Shown: piece after piece, positions 7,669-16,450 of the stretch
Layout: every line of letters starts with the position of its first letter
How positions within the stretch are numbered: the first letter of the stretch is position 1
NCBI GenBank assembly: GCA_034435015.1
Contig: DAOTYH010000045.1
Coordinates: 213,048 to 277,047 of the forward strand
DNA: 64,000 nt
DNA from: DAOTYH01 sp034435015
GTDB lineage: Bacteria > Chloroflexota > Anaerolineae > Aggregatilineales > UBA3940
Direction of reading: 5' to 3'
Notes under the pieces: generated by a model
What the model was told of the DNA's origin: nothing
The model's database searches: none
What the model saw: the letters and a program-made list of their open reading frames with translations, nothing else
Made by a program: the position numbers and the translations under genes

Positions 7669-8475
7669 ATGGCTCTGGTCTGGCCCTCAGCGCAACATAT
7701 CTACCTTTCGCCACACCTTGATGATGTGATCTTGAGCTGTGGCGGGATAATATATCAGCAGGCCTGCCGGGGAGAGACAGTGGCGGTCATCACCGTGTTT
7801 GCGGGCAGTCCGCCTGATCAGAGCCGCCTCTCCCCTTTTGCGCGTGCTCTTCATGCACGCTGGCAACACTCTGCTCCGCACGGTTTAGATTTCTCTGACC
7901 CCCCTGCTGTACGGCGCGAAGAGGACCGCCGTGCCTTTACCATTCTCAACCCCTCGATCCAAGTGATTCATTACCCCCTGCCGGACTGTATCTACCGTCT
8001 TGAGCCTAAGACTGGCAGGCTACTGTACCCCAACGAGGCCTCTCTCTTTGGGCAGGTTTCTCCCTCTGATCCTGCCCTGTTAGAGCTGGAGAGCGTCCCG
8101 CCTTTGCCAAGCGATGCCATGCTCTATATCCCCCTTGCGGCTGGCAGACATGTTGATCATCAGATCGTCCGCCGGGCTGGGGAAGGTTGGAAGCTGGAAC
8201 AAGGGCAGGTGCGCTATTATGAAGACTACCCCTACGTCACTCAGCTTGGGCAACTTGAGAAGGCACTTGAACGGCCAGAGGAGTGGGAAGCCTGTGTGTT
8301 TCCACTCAGCAAAGATGCCCTGAGGGCTAAGATCGAGGCGGTAACAGCATATGCTTCCCAGATCAGCACTTTCTGGCAGAGTGTGGAGGCTATGGCTGGT
8401 GCGTTACGATCCTATTGCGAACACACAGGAGGCGAGCGGCTGTGGCTTAGATGTGTTCAAAACGCTCGACATTAA
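7669..8475 (+). CDS. PIG-L / LmbE-family deacetylase
   Basis: A 268-residue zinc-dependent N-acetyl deacetylase fold protein. The family signature is PHLDDVILSCGG near the N-terminus (His, Asp, Asp as metal and catalytic residues). A second metal-ligand motif, RHVDH, lies around residue 162. Families with this fold deacetylate GlcNAc-containing lipids or thiol precursors; the substrate here cannot be read. ATG 7669 is 8 nt after prfA; a TTG at 7663 is an alternative. The 3' end overlaps the converging c-di-AMP receptor gene by 29 nt. Confidence 0.85.
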   Translation: MALVWPSAQHIYLSPHLDDVILSCGGIIYQQACRGETVAVITVFAGSPPDQSRLSPFARALHARWQHSAPHGLDFSDPPAVRREEDRRAFTILNPSIQVIHYPLPDCIYRLEPKTGRLLYPNEASLFGQVSPSDPALLELESVPPLPSDAMLYIPLAAGRHVDHQIVRRAGEGWKLEQGQVRYYEDYPYVTQLGQLEKALERPEEWEACVFPLSKDALRAKIEAVTAYASQISTFWQSVEAMAGALRSYCEHTGGERLWLRCVQNARH

Positions 8476-8773
8476 GCACAAACACGGTGGCCCCTCCTAC
8501 TGGGACCTCCGTGTAGGCCGCTGAGGTAAGGAGCGGATCGGCAGGGTCAATGCTGATAGGAAGAAGGCGGGTGCGCCGCTGGCAGGTAGTCTTGAGGATG
8601 CCTAGCACCCCCTCAACTTGATTGTCTTCCACGCCGCACAGCAGAGTCGTATTGCCCTGACGGAAGAAGCCGCCAGTAGAAGCAACGCGTGTCACACGAT
8701 GGCCTGCCTCAGTGAGGGCCGCCATAGTCGTGTCAACATCGGTGTCCTGTACGACAGCTAGAATCAGTTTCAT
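8447..8773 (-). CDS. darA: PII-like cyclic-di-AMP receptor (DarA/PstA family)
   Basis: A 108-residue cytoplasmic protein that matches the DUF970/DarA family, trimeric PII-like proteins that bind c-di-AMP. It has the N-terminal KLILAVVQD strand, the ligand-site segment ASTGGFFRQGNTTLL, and the GVEDNQVEGVLGILK stretch. It is full length. The ATG at 8773 has no Shine-Dalgarno at normal distance. Instead a perfect TGTTATAAT ends 7 nt upstream, pointing to a leaderless mRNA. A longer reading frame to 8935 would cross this promoter and the promoter of the divergent gene, so I reject it. No c-di-AMP cyclase or phosphodiesterase lies in the window. Confidence 0.88.
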   Translation of the reverse strand: MKLILAVVQDTDVDTTMAALTEAGHRVTRVASTGGFFRQGNTTLLCGVEDNQVEGVLGILKTTCQRRTRLLPISIDPADPLLTSAAYTEVPVGGATVFVLNVERFEHI

Positions 8774-8780
8774 ACCCCCA

Positions 8781-8789
8781 ATTATAACA
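8781..8789 (-). promoter_or_regulatory. Extended -10 promoter, probable leaderless start of darA
   Basis: On the minus strand TGT TATAAT, 7 nt, then ATG at 8773. Confidence 0.6.
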
Positions 8790-8847
8790 TTTACCTTGCT
8801 GGAGTACAGGCTTTCTGTTAAAATCAAAATAAGATAAAGAAGATAGA

Positions 8848-8853
8848 TATAAT
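8848..8853 (+). promoter_or_regulatory. -10 element of the sulfurtransferase-sufE operon
   Basis: TATAAT in an A/T-rich stretch 30 nt upstream of the ATG, followed by GGGGAGG at 8871-8877 as ribosome binding site. The -35 is poorly conserved. Confidence 0.5.
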
Positions 8854-8883
8854 CTATTCGTTGGCTGGCAGGGGAGGTAAGCA

Positions 8884-9747
8884 ATGAGTGAACTCTCGGC
8901 GCGTGGTTATGCCAATCCCGATGTATTGACCTCAACCGATTGGGTGGCTGAGCATCTTAACGACCCCTCCATTCGGATCATTGAATCAAACGAAGACCCT
9001 CTCCTTTATGGAACGGGGCATATCCCCGGCGCAGTTGAAGTGGACTGGGTAAGAGACTTAAATGATCCGTTGCGCCGTGACTACCTTGACAGAGCGGGCT
9101 TCGAGGCATTGATGTCACGTATTGGGGTCACACCGGAAATGACAGTTGTCTTCTACGGGGATAAGAATAACTGGTGGGCTACCTATGCCTTCTGGGTTTT
9201 TCAGCTTTTTGGCCATACGAAGGCCAAGATCATGGACGGGGGCCGGCTGAAGTGGGAAAAAGAAGGCCGTCCTATGACTCGTGAGATTCCGAGCTACCCT
9301 CCTACGCGCTACATTGCCCAAGAGCGCGACGACCGCCGGATACGAGCCTTCCGAGATCAGGTGCTGGAGCATGTGCAGGCAGGGTTGCCGCTGGTGGATG
9401 TTCGTAGTCCTGCCGAATACACTGGCGAACGGTTGCATATGGAACAATACCCTAATGAAGGGGCATTACGCGGCGGGCATATACCGGGCGCCAAGAATGT
9501 GCCATGGGCTACAGCCATCAATCCGGAAGATGGAACATTTAAGCCGGCGGCAGAACTGCGTGCGATCTATCAGGAGGAGCAGGGACTCAAGCCGGATGAT
9601 GACGTGATTGTCTATTGCCGTATTGGAGAGCGCAGCAGTCATACGTGGTTTGTGTTGAAATATCTGCTCGGCTTTGAGAATGTCCGTAACTACGATGGAA
9701 GCTGGACGGAATGGGGCAACCTCGTTGGGGTACCGATTGAGCGATAG
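8884..9747 (+). CDS. sseA: Sulfurtransferase with tandem rhodanese domains
   Basis: A 287-residue thiosulfate or mercaptopyruvate sulfurtransferase. The N-terminal rhodanese domain (about 15-135) is inactive: the usual catalytic loop is occupied by YGDKNNWWATYAFW and has no Cys. The C-terminal domain (about 155-283) has the active-site loop CRIGERSSHTW with the persulfide-carrying Cys. This loop matches the actinobacterial SseA/CysA subgroup more than the E. coli SseA CGSGVTA loop. The SufE gene follows after 11 nt, which suggests sulfur from the rhodanese Cys is passed to SufE for Fe-S assembly or another acceptor. Confidence 0.92.
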   Translation: MSELSARGYANPDVLTSTDWVAEHLNDPSIRIIESNEDPLLYGTGHIPGAVEVDWVRDLNDPLRRDYLDRAGFEALMSRIGVTPEMTVVFYGDKNNWWATYAFWVFQLFGHTKAKIMDGGRLKWEKEGRPMTREIPSYPPTRYIAQERDDRRIRAFRDQVLEHVQAGLPLVDVRSPAEYTGERLHMEQYPNEGALRGGHIPGAKNVPWATAINPEDGTFKPAAELRAIYQEEQGLKPDDDVIVYCRIGERSSHTWFVLKYLLGFENVRNYDGSWTEWGNLVGVPIER

Positions 9748-9758
9748 GGGTATAGGAT

Positions 9759-10253
9759 ATGACTTCCTTAGACGGCTACCCGCCCTCGCTGGAGAAAATA
9801 CTGAGAGAGTTTTCCCAAATCACGGATCGATATGAGCGCGCCGAGTTGCTGATTAGCTATGCTGGTCAGTTTAAGGGCGTGCCCGATGAGATCGCTTCCC
9901 GACCCTACCCTGAGGAGCATCGTGTTCCCTATTGCGAGTCGGAGGCCTATGTCTGGGCCGTGCTCCAGCCCGACCGCACGCTCAAACTCTACTTTGCTGT
10001 CGAGAATCCTCAGGGGGTCTCGGCTATGGCTATGGCGGCTATTTTGGATAGGACACTTTCAGGCCTGCCGCCGGAGCGGATTGCCGCTGTGTCGCCGGAG
10101 ATTGTCCTTAAGATATTCGGGCAGGATATCTCAATGGGCAAAGGGCAAGGCCTCATGGGTATGGTCTCGATGGTGCAGAAAATAGCTCGCCAGCTTTCTA
10201 CTGTCCAGCCGTTACAACGCGGACAGTACCTAGCAGGAGGCGATTATCTATAA
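9759..10253 (+). CDS. sufE: SufE-family sulfur acceptor protein
   Basis: A 164-residue SufE-fold protein. The acceptor cysteine is in VPYCESEAYVW (about residue 53), followed by the conserved core (YFAVENPQGVSAMAMAAILDRTLSG). SufE accepts persulfide from a cysteine desulfurase in the canonical SUF pathway. Here its partner is the adjacent sulfurtransferase (11-nt gap, same operon) and no sufS, sufB or sufC is nearby. A similar sseA-SufE-like pair exists in Mycobacterium tuberculosis, as I recall. The 3' end overlaps the converging glycosyltransferase gene by 56 nt. Confidence 0.9.
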   Translation: MTSLDGYPPSLEKILREFSQITDRYERAELLISYAGQFKGVPDEIASRPYPEEHRVPYCESEAYVWAVLQPDRTLKLYFAVENPQGVSAMAMAAILDRTLSGLPPERIAAVSPEIVLKIFGQDISMGKGQGLMGMVSMVQKIARQLSTVQPLQRGQYLAGGDYL

Positions 10254-12441
10254 TATGACCGTCGCTGGCCACTACATTCAGGCGATGACCATCTGTATCG
10301 GAGAACCAGCCCAGTTCGATCACATAAAGGCCCGGCGGCGTGTCAGGGCGCAGGGACAAGGTGCGCACATCTTCATAGATGTCACCAGTTTCCCAGCCGC
10401 TTGTCCGCATAGAAGCCCCGACGGGGGGGCCGTCATATAAGCCCCATATGGTCTGTTGATCGTCCAGCACATGCAGGAAGACCTTAAAGTCCTCATCAGC
10501 CGGCGGCGTAATAGCCTGCCAGTATAGTGTGACCACCATTTGTTGGCCGGGCGTCAGGGTGCGCGGCTCAATCGTGTAGCCTAGCAGAGCAAATCTATCT
10601 TCCCAATTGGTGAAGCCCTGATTGGGGTAGATAGCGGTTGGGTCAGCTTCGATGGCGACGTGACCGACTGTCAGCTTATCCTCTGTAGTACCTAACCTCT
10701 CAACGGGCAGACGGCCTGCATCGGGATTGTACAGGCCCAATTCTATGCGAGCCTGTTCAGGGGCGTAGGTTGTTTCCGGCAGGAAGACCCGGTAGGTTTC
10801 AGTGAAGATGTGGCCGGGCCGCCACCAGATTGAGGGGTAACTGCCCAGGCCTGTGTAGGTGTCGCGTTGGGCGATCAGTATACCTTGCGAGTCCACGACA
10901 TGAACAAAGACGGCATAAGGAACAGGGGTAGGTCGAATCACCTCCCATGTGACAGTCACATTGATCTGTTGCCCTGGCCGGACGGCGGCAGGGCTGATGT
11001 GGTAGTCAAGGATGCGTATGACATTGCCGACCTCGATGTTTAGAGGCTCTGGCGGGGGCGCGGCATCTGCCGGGATGGCGTAGGCAGGGATGAGGTAACC
11101 AACTAGAGCAAGCAATGCCGCCGCCAGCATGAGAATCGCCAGCAGGACAGCAACGACTGCCTGTACCAGACGGGGCCACAATCCAACCAGCCCAGTAGCA
11201 ACCAGTGTGGCAAAAGCAGGCAGGGCCGGGAAGAGAAAGCGTCCCATCGCACCGAACGGGCTGATCAGGATGTAGCCGCACAGCACAGCAAAGTTCACAA
11301 GTACTGTTGCTATGAGAATAACTATCATCCGGCGCTGTGCTTCTGTCATGGGCTGTTCTGCTTCTGAATGGCGGGATGAACGTGCCCGGATCAGGAAGAC
11401 AGCCAGCCCGATCATCCCCAGCCCGCACAGAACCCCAAAACCATAATAGAACGCCGGCGGAAGCGGTATCTGCCCGTAGCCGAAGCGTCCCCATAGAGTT
11501 GTCCACGCATCACGTAGCTGAGGCCCAATCAAGGCCGCGCCGACATGCGGCTCGCGCACACCCCATATCTCGGTCAAGCGGATGAAGCCGGTCGGCTCGC
11601 CGTAGAGGATGGTGTTACGGACATACCACCATCCTGCCAGCAAGGCGGATATCCCCAGAATGATCGCGTTGGCCCGCAGGAAAGAGGACCACTTCTTGCC
11701 CTGCACAGGAGCCAGTAGCAGGGCCAGCTCGATCACTGCCAGCATGGCAATCAGGTTAAACTTGGTGAGGTTGGCAAGCCCATACAGGATGCCCAGGATT
11801 AGGAGCCAGCGCTTATGGGAGCCGTCTTGAACCAGACGCAGGCAGGCATAGGTGATCGCGGCACTGATCAGCGTGGCAGGGACATCGTTGTTAATAGCGC
11901 CGCTGAGGTAGGCATACATCGGCCCAAATGCGACCAGAGCCATTGCCATACCGGCGACTGCTGGCTGTTTGGGCAGTAGGGTGCGGGCAATGCTATAGGT
12001 GAGGAACACCGCCCCCCCACCCCAGAGCAGTGTGATCCAGCGGGAAAGGTGAGCCGCTAGCGAGGTATCGCGGTAGGGCCATGCCTCGTCGGGGCCGTGC
12101 AGATATTGATTCTTGTTATCAGTACCTACTTCCCAATCGCGGAAAGCCCAGTGCGGGTTAGGGAGCGGCTCGTAGAGCGGGTCAGCGGGATGAACCCAGA
12201 AAGTCGCCAGTGCCGCTGTGAGGTAGTACAGCGGCGGATGGTGCGCCTGTGCGTTGCCTTGCTCTCCGGATTGGATCGGGAGTACTCCATAGTCGGCAAT
12301 GTAACGGACGTAACGGTAATGGCGGATTTCGTCCGTTGCTTCCTGAATGGGGTTGGCTATGCTGAAGGCAATACCCAGCCCCAGATACGCTAGAAGGATC
12401 AGAACAGGCCAAAGATGTCTGCGGACAGATGAAACAGACAT
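10198..12441 (-). CDS. GT-C fold membrane glycosyltransferase with C-terminal beta-sandwich domains
   Basis: A 747-residue protein. A first TM segment (about 10-30) is followed by a periplasmic loop with the acidic pair ATDEIRHYRYVRY and HHPPLYYLTA, the layout of GT-C enzymes that use polyprenyl-phosphate sugars. About ten further TM segments follow up to residue 455. The C-terminal ~290 residues hold two beta-rich repeats, about 475-595 and 620-740. Each has a FVHV/FLHV-LD-strand and an IELGLY/IELGWF strand, and they are probably outside the membrane. cysC ends 1 nt from this start, so they form one operon. Acceptor and sugar cannot be read. A similar beta domain ends the gene at the right edge of the window. 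Confidence 0.82.
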   Translation of the reverse strand: MSVSSVRRHLWPVLILLAYLGLGIAFSIANPIQEATDEIRHYRYVRYIADYGVLPIQSGEQGNAQAHHPPLYYLTAALATFWVHPADPLYEPLPNPHWAFRDWEVGTDNKNQYLHGPDEAWPYRDTSLAAHLSRWITLLWGGGAVFLTYSIARTLLPKQPAVAGMAMALVAFGPMYAYLSGAINNDVPATLISAAITYACLRLVQDGSHKRWLLILGILYGLANLTKFNLIAMLAVIELALLLAPVQGKKWSSFLRANAIILGISALLAGWWYVRNTILYGEPTGFIRLTEIWGVREPHVGAALIGPQLRDAWTTLWGRFGYGQIPLPPAFYYGFGVLCGLGMIGLAVFLIRARSSRHSEAEQPMTEAQRRMIVILIATVLVNFAVLCGYILISPFGAMGRFLFPALPAFATLVATGLVGLWPRLVQAVVAVLLAILMLAAALLALVGYLIPAYAIPADAAPPPEPLNIEVGNVIRILDYHISPAAVRPGQQINVTVTWEVIRPTPVPYAVFVHVVDSQGILIAQRDTYTGLGSYPSIWWRPGHIFTETYRVFLPETTYAPEQARIELGLYNPDAGRLPVERLGTTEDKLTVGHVAIEADPTAIYPNQGFTNWEDRFALLGYTIEPRTLTPGQQMVVTLYWQAITPPADEDFKVFLHVLDDQQTIWGLYDGPPVGASMRTSGWETGDIYEDVRTLSLRPDTPPGLYVIELGWFSDTDGHRLNVVASDGHIIDNRLLLGTVRVVTAGQ

Positions 12442-12442
12442 A

Positions 12443-12991
12443 TCAGGCTTTTTGAGCGACCGGGATGAGGCCCTTTTCTTCCAGATAGGCGATCAACCGT
12501 GCGGCGCTCTCTTCAGGTGTTTCTCTGTCGGTATGAAGCACAATCTCCGGATTAAGCGGCTCTTCGTAGGGGTCAGAGATTCCCGTGAAGTTTTCGATTT
12601 CCCCTGCCAGGGCCTTGGCATACATGCCTTTGACATCACGCTGGATGCAAACCTCCAGCGGCGCGTGGACGTATACCTCAATAAAGTTGGTTGTCTCGCG
12701 GCGCACCATATCGCGGACGGCCCGGTAGGGCGAGATAAAGCTGGCGATCACCCCTACCCCATTGCGGGAAAGAAGCTTAGCGACAAACATGACCCGCTCG
12801 ATGTTCTTATCACGGTCTTCTTTGCTGAAGCCTAGATCACGTGTCAATGACTGGCGGACAACATCGCCATCCAGCCGTTCGATCTTGAGACCGCGTGCCT
12901 TGAGTTCCGCCTCTACGATTTTGGCGATGGTAGTTTTACCTGCCCCTGACAGGCCGGTCATCCAGAGGGTGAAACCTTGCTGTTCAGCCAC
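12443..12991 (-). CDS. cysC: Adenylylsulfate (APS) kinase
   Basis: Phosphorylates APS to PAPS. The protein (182 residues from this start) has the P-loop GLSGAGKTT, LDGDVVR, GFSKEDRDKNIERV, the FISPYRAVRD substrate motif with the family Ser, and KALAGEIENFTGISDPYEEP. All are intact. Start: GTG at 12991 has GAGG six bases upstream; a further in-frame GTG at 13003 would add four residues. It stands alone without sulfate adenylyltransferase or PAPS reductase genes and is 1 nt from the GT-C glycosyltransferase. PAPS for sulfation of a polysaccharide is therefore as plausible as assimilation (inference). Confidence 0.92.
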   Translation of the reverse strand: MAEQQGFTLWMTGLSGAGKTTIAKIVEAELKARGLKIERLDGDVVRQSLTRDLGFSKEDRDKNIERVMFVAKLLSRNGVGVIASFISPYRAVRDMVRRETTNFIEVYVHAPLEVCIQRDVKGMYAKALAGEIENFTGISDPYEEPLNPEIVLHTDRETPEESAARLIAYLEEKGLIPVAQKA

Positions 12992-13063
12992 GTGGAACCT
13001 CACATATAGGTATTTAAGCAGTCGCGAAGTATAGCGTATCGGTGGCGTTGGATCGAATCATGA

Positions 13064-13091
13064 TTGACAAGTCGGTGCAGGATGCTACAGT
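13064..13091 (+). promoter_or_regulatory. Promoter of the NfeD-family protease gene
   Basis: TTGACA at 13064-13069 and TGC TACAGT (hexamer 13086-13091), 16-nt spacer. It lies 45 nt upstream of the ATG at 13137. Confidence 0.65.
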
Positions 13092-13136
13092 TAAAGTAGG
13101 GAATGGTGAGCGGACAGGTGAATGAGGAGGGGAAAG

Positions 13137-14495
13137 ATGAAACGACAACCGCGGGTTTGGCTCTGGATCGGTGTGGTGGTGTTAATGGGGCTGGCGGCCC
13201 TGCTTCCCGGATCGGTAGCTCAAGCTCAGAATGCTACCAGAGAGGTCGTCATACTGGAAGCCAGCGGGGCAGTGACCCCGCCCTTTGCGGGCTATATTGC
13301 GCGTGGAATTGATGAAGCCGACCGGCGTAATGCCGAGGCAGTGATTCTGGTTCTGGATACGCCGGGCGGGAACGTCAACGTGACGCTCGACATTATTCAA
13401 AAGATACGCACCAGCGACATACCTGTTATTGTCTTTGTAGGGCCGCGCGGCGCGAAAGCGGCTTCGGCTGGTTTGCTGATCACGCTGGCGGGTCATGCGG
13501 CGGCGATGTCTCCCGATACGGCCATTGGGGCCAGTAGCCCGGTTGGTCCGCAGGGCGAAGATTTGCCCAGCACTGAGCAACAGAAGATGGAAGAATATCT
13601 CAGCGCTCAGGCGCGGAGTCTTGCCGAGCGCCGCGGTGAAGAGGCTGTCAGACTGGCTAATGAGGCAGTGGTAGAAGCAAGGGCTGTCAGTGCCAGCGAG
13701 GCCCTTCAAGCCCATCTGATTGATTTCATTGCTGAGGATGTTGATGATCTGCTGGATCAGCTGGATGGGTTCACAGTCGAGGTCGGCGGGGTATCTAGGA
13801 CGTTACATACGTCCGGTGTAGTGCTTGTTCCAATCAGGATGAGTCAACTTGAGCAGGTGCTGAGCATACTCACCAACCCCAATATCGTCTTCATCCTGTT
13901 GAGTCTGGGTGTGACGGCGATCATTGTCGAGATTCGGACTCCCGGCGGGTGGGCCGCTGGTACGGTGGGCGTCATCTGTGTTGGGCTGGCGTTATATGGG
14001 CTGGGGGTTTTACCGGTCAACTGGCTGGGGATTATCTTCATCCTGCTGGCTTTTGTCTTGTTTATATTGGAACTCAAAACCCCTACAAATGGTGTACTGT
14101 CAGCCGCGGCGATTATCAGTATGGCTGTCGGGGCAATTATCCTGTTGAACCAGCCTGAGATTGCGCCATTTGGCAGGCTCTCCATCCCGCTGGTGATTGC
14201 CCAGTCGTTGCTGGTGGGGGGATTTTTCTTCTTTGTGGTGATCATGGCATTGAAGGCTCAGTCCCGGCGCCCGACAACCGGCTATGAGGGGCTGGTAGGC
14301 CAGATCGGGCGGGTCACACAGGACTTAGCCCCCTATGGGATGGTCCAGGTGTGGGGAGAACGTTGGAGGGCTGAGCCGGCAGATGGACGCCCCATACCTG
14401 CGGGTAGCCAGATCGAGGTGGTGGAAGCCGGCAGAATGCGCCTACGTGTGCGGCGGGTTGAATCAGAGGTAGAAAAGACTAAGAGAGAGGGCTAG
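13137..14495 (+). CDS. nfeD: NfeD-family membrane serine protease
   Basis: A 452-residue long-form NfeD (NfeD1b) protein. Residues 1-31 are a signal peptide. Residues about 35-225 form a ClpP/SppA-like protease domain with LDTPGG, the nucleophile Ser in AASAGLLITLAG and a Lys (EQQKMEEYLSA) in the position expected for the Ser-Lys dyad. Then come about four TM segments (about 245-375) and a C-terminal OB-fold NfeD domain (LVGQIGRVTQDLAPYGMVQV). Family members cleave stomatin-like (flotillin/prohibitin) proteins; no such partner is adjacent here. The start ATG 13137 is set by GAGGAGGGG; an ATG 15 nt upstream lacks one. Confidence 0.88.
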   Translation: MKRQPRVWLWIGVVVLMGLAALLPGSVAQAQNATREVVILEASGAVTPPFAGYIARGIDEADRRNAEAVILVLDTPGGNVNVTLDIIQKIRTSDIPVIVFVGPRGAKAASAGLLITLAGHAAAMSPDTAIGASSPVGPQGEDLPSTEQQKMEEYLSAQARSLAERRGEEAVRLANEAVVEARAVSASEALQAHLIDFIAEDVDDLLDQLDGFTVEVGGVSRTLHTSGVVLVPIRMSQLEQVLSILTNPNIVFILLSLGVTAIIVEIRTPGGWAAGTVGVICVGLALYGLGVLPVNWLGIIFILLAFVLFILELKTPTNGVLSAAAIISMAVGAIILLNQPEIAPFGRLSIPLVIAQSLLVGGFFFFVVIMALKAQSRRPTTGYEGLVGQIGRVTQDLAPYGMVQVWGERWRAEPADGRPIPAGSQIEVVEAGRMRLRVRRVESEVEKTKREG

Positions 14496-14702
14496 CCGCC
14501 TCCTGCTCAGAGTTTGTTTTGCGGCCGTATTATTTTGATGTTACACTATATTGAAGTAGTTCTAGTAGGTCACAATAGTTTGTGTTGTTGAAAACTCCAC
14601 CAGGCAGACAGACTGCCCTGACCAAATTACACTGAAAGTTTAATGTGGGGCGAGAGATGCTCTTAGCCCCATTTGTCTTATTTGAATTGATGAGAGGTAG
14701 AA
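14496..14702 (+). other. Leader region of the RNase J gene with a hairpin
   Basis: 207 nt without a gene. A hairpin at 14647-14670 has stem GGGGC/GCCCC plus an inner AGAG/CTCT, followed by a T-rich stretch. It may be a weak terminator or a post-transcriptional control site. No strong promoter consensus is visible; TATATT at 14547-14552 is a possible -10. Confidence 0.35.
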
Positions 14703-16418
14703 GTGAGTAAGTTAAAAAATAGGAATTCAGGTAGAGGAAACGAGATTGGACGCAAACAATCAGGTGATCTGAGAGTAATTCCGTTGGGCGGATTGGGAGA
14801 GATCGGCAAGAACATGATGCTGATCGAGTATGAGACCAGCCAATCGCTCGACTCGATCATTATTGACTCAGGTATCATGTTCCCCGAAAACGATATGCTG
14901 GGGATCGACTATATCATCCCCGATTTCCGTTACATCCTTGATCGGTTGGATTCCATCCGGGGAGTGATCATCACACATGGTCATGAGGATCACACTGGCG
15001 CTATTACCCATGTGATGGAGAAAGTGAATGCGCCGGTTTATGCCACGCCGCTGACGCGCGGGCTACTCGAAGTGAAGCTCAAAAATGCCCGCATGTCAGA
15101 TCAGATCGAGATGGTGACTGTGCAGGCTGGGGATACAGTCCAAATGGGGCCGTTCACCGTTGAGTTTTTCCATGTGTGCCACAGCATTCCAGACAGTGTG
15201 GGGTTGGGGATCACTACTCCGGTTGGCTTGCTTGTCCACTCTGGCGATTTCAAGTTTGATCATACCCCCGTTGACGGTTGGCCTCCTGATTTCAGTAAGC
15301 TGGCAGAGTTCTCACGGCGTGGTGTGCTGGCGTTGTTCTCAGACAGCACTAACGCTGACGTGCCGGGCTGGACGCCCTCAGAGACGGTGGTTGATGCGGC
15401 CTTTGATCAGGTCTTCCGGTATGCCAAAGGGCGTATCATTGTCGCTACATTTGCTTCACTGATGTCGCGTGTGCAACAGGTCTTTAATGTTGCAATGCGC
15501 TATGGCCGCAAAGTGGCTATTGCCGGCTTCAGTATGGCTGAGAATATCAAGATAGCCCGTAATCTGGGTTACCTGAATATTCCGGAAACCTCGTTGGTTG
15601 ATCTGAGTGAAGCCGTCGGGATGCCAAATAACGAGGTTGTCATTCTCGTGACTGGAGCACAAGGAGAACCTTCAGCAGTCTTAGGGCGCATTGCGGCAGG
15701 TCAGCATAAACAGCTTGAAGTTGAAGCCGATGATACTGTTATTATCTCGGCGCATTCCATACCTGGCAATGAGGAAACTGTTCACCGCACTATCAACAAG
15801 CTGATCCAGCGCGGTGCAGATGTGATCTACGCGCCTATTGCCCCGGTACATGTGTCTGGCCATGCGGCCCAAGAAGAACTCAAGTTGCTGATCAACTTGG
15901 TGCGCCCGCGTTTCTTTGTCCCGATCCACGGTGAATTGAGGCATCTTTACATTCATAGCAAGCTGGCCGCCAGTCTGGGTATCCCAAGTGAGAATATCGC
16001 CGTTGTAGAGAACGGCCGGATTCTCCACTTTACACCAGACTCGATGACTATCGGGGAACGTGTCCCTGGCGGCTACGTGTTTGTGGATGGAGCAGGGGTA
16101 GGTGATGTCGGCCCGATGGTCATGCGTGAACGTGAGCTGTTGGGACGCGATGGTTTTGTCATCGCTAACTTGACGCTGGATCGTGACACACGCAAGTTGA
16201 TTGGCGAGCCGGAGATTATCTCGCGTGGATTTGTCTATCTGCGTGATGCCAAAGAGCTGATGACTAACGCCCAGAATGCCATATGCAACGTGCTGAACTC
16301 CAATGGGCATACTTCTGCAATTGGCATTCGCCGGGAACTCGAGCAGATGCTTGAGAGGTACTTCTATAGTGAAACCAAGCGCCACCCGATGGTATTCGTG
16401 TTCGTCAATATGGTCTAA
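14703..16418 (+). CDS. rnj: Ribonuclease J
   Basis: A 571-residue metallo-beta-lactamase/beta-CASP ribonuclease with combined endonuclease and 5'-exonuclease activity, central to mRNA decay and rRNA maturation in bacteria lacking RNase E. Visible motifs: GGLGEIGKN, zinc motif HGHEDHTGA (about residues 92-100), the HSGDFKFD segment, beta-CASP HSIPGNEETVHR and PIHGELRH, and a C-terminal domain ending VFVFVNMV. A basic, Asn/Arg-rich N-terminal 20 residues precede the catalytic core. GTG start at 14703 with GAGAGG five bases upstream. The last codons lie in a 14-bp tandem duplication that includes the stop codon. Confidence 0.95.
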   Translation: MSKLKNRNSGRGNEIGRKQSGDLRVIPLGGLGEIGKNMMLIEYETSQSLDSIIIDSGIMFPENDMLGIDYIIPDFRYILDRLDSIRGVIITHGHEDHTGAITHVMEKVNAPVYATPLTRGLLEVKLKNARMSDQIEMVTVQAGDTVQMGPFTVEFFHVCHSIPDSVGLGITTPVGLLVHSGDFKFDHTPVDGWPPDFSKLAEFSRRGVLALFSDSTNADVPGWTPSETVVDAAFDQVFRYAKGRIIVATFASLMSRVQQVFNVAMRYGRKVAIAGFSMAENIKIARNLGYLNIPETSLVDLSEAVGMPNNEVVILVTGAQGEPSAVLGRIAAGQHKQLEVEADDTVIISAHSIPGNEETVHRTINKLIQRGADVIYAPIAPVHVSGHAAQEELKLLINLVRPRFFVPIHGELRHLYIHSKLAASLGIPSENIAVVENGRILHFTPDSMTIGERVPGGYVFVDGAGVGDVGPMVMRERELLGRDGFVIANLTLDRDTRKLIGEPEIISRGFVYLRDAKELMTNAQNAICNVLNSNGHTSAIGIRRELEQMLERYFYSETKRHPMVFVFVNMV

Positions 16419-16432
16419 TCAATATGGTCTAA
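16405..16432 (+). repeat. 14-bp perfect tandem duplication spanning the rnj stop codon
   Basis: TCAATATGGTCTAA occurs twice in a row (16405-16418, 16419-16432). The first copy ends with the stop codon, so the protein is unaffected. Confidence 0.7.
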
Positions 16433-16450
16433 AGATTCTCAGAGGAAATC

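Noticed and set aside
8774..8935. An N-terminal extension of the c-di-AMP receptor.
   Set aside because: The family starts at MKLILAVVQD, and the extension would run through two promoters.
15681..16385. A 234-codon open frame opposite the RNase J gene.
   Set aside because: The forward strand carries clear RNase J motifs; the antisense frame has none.
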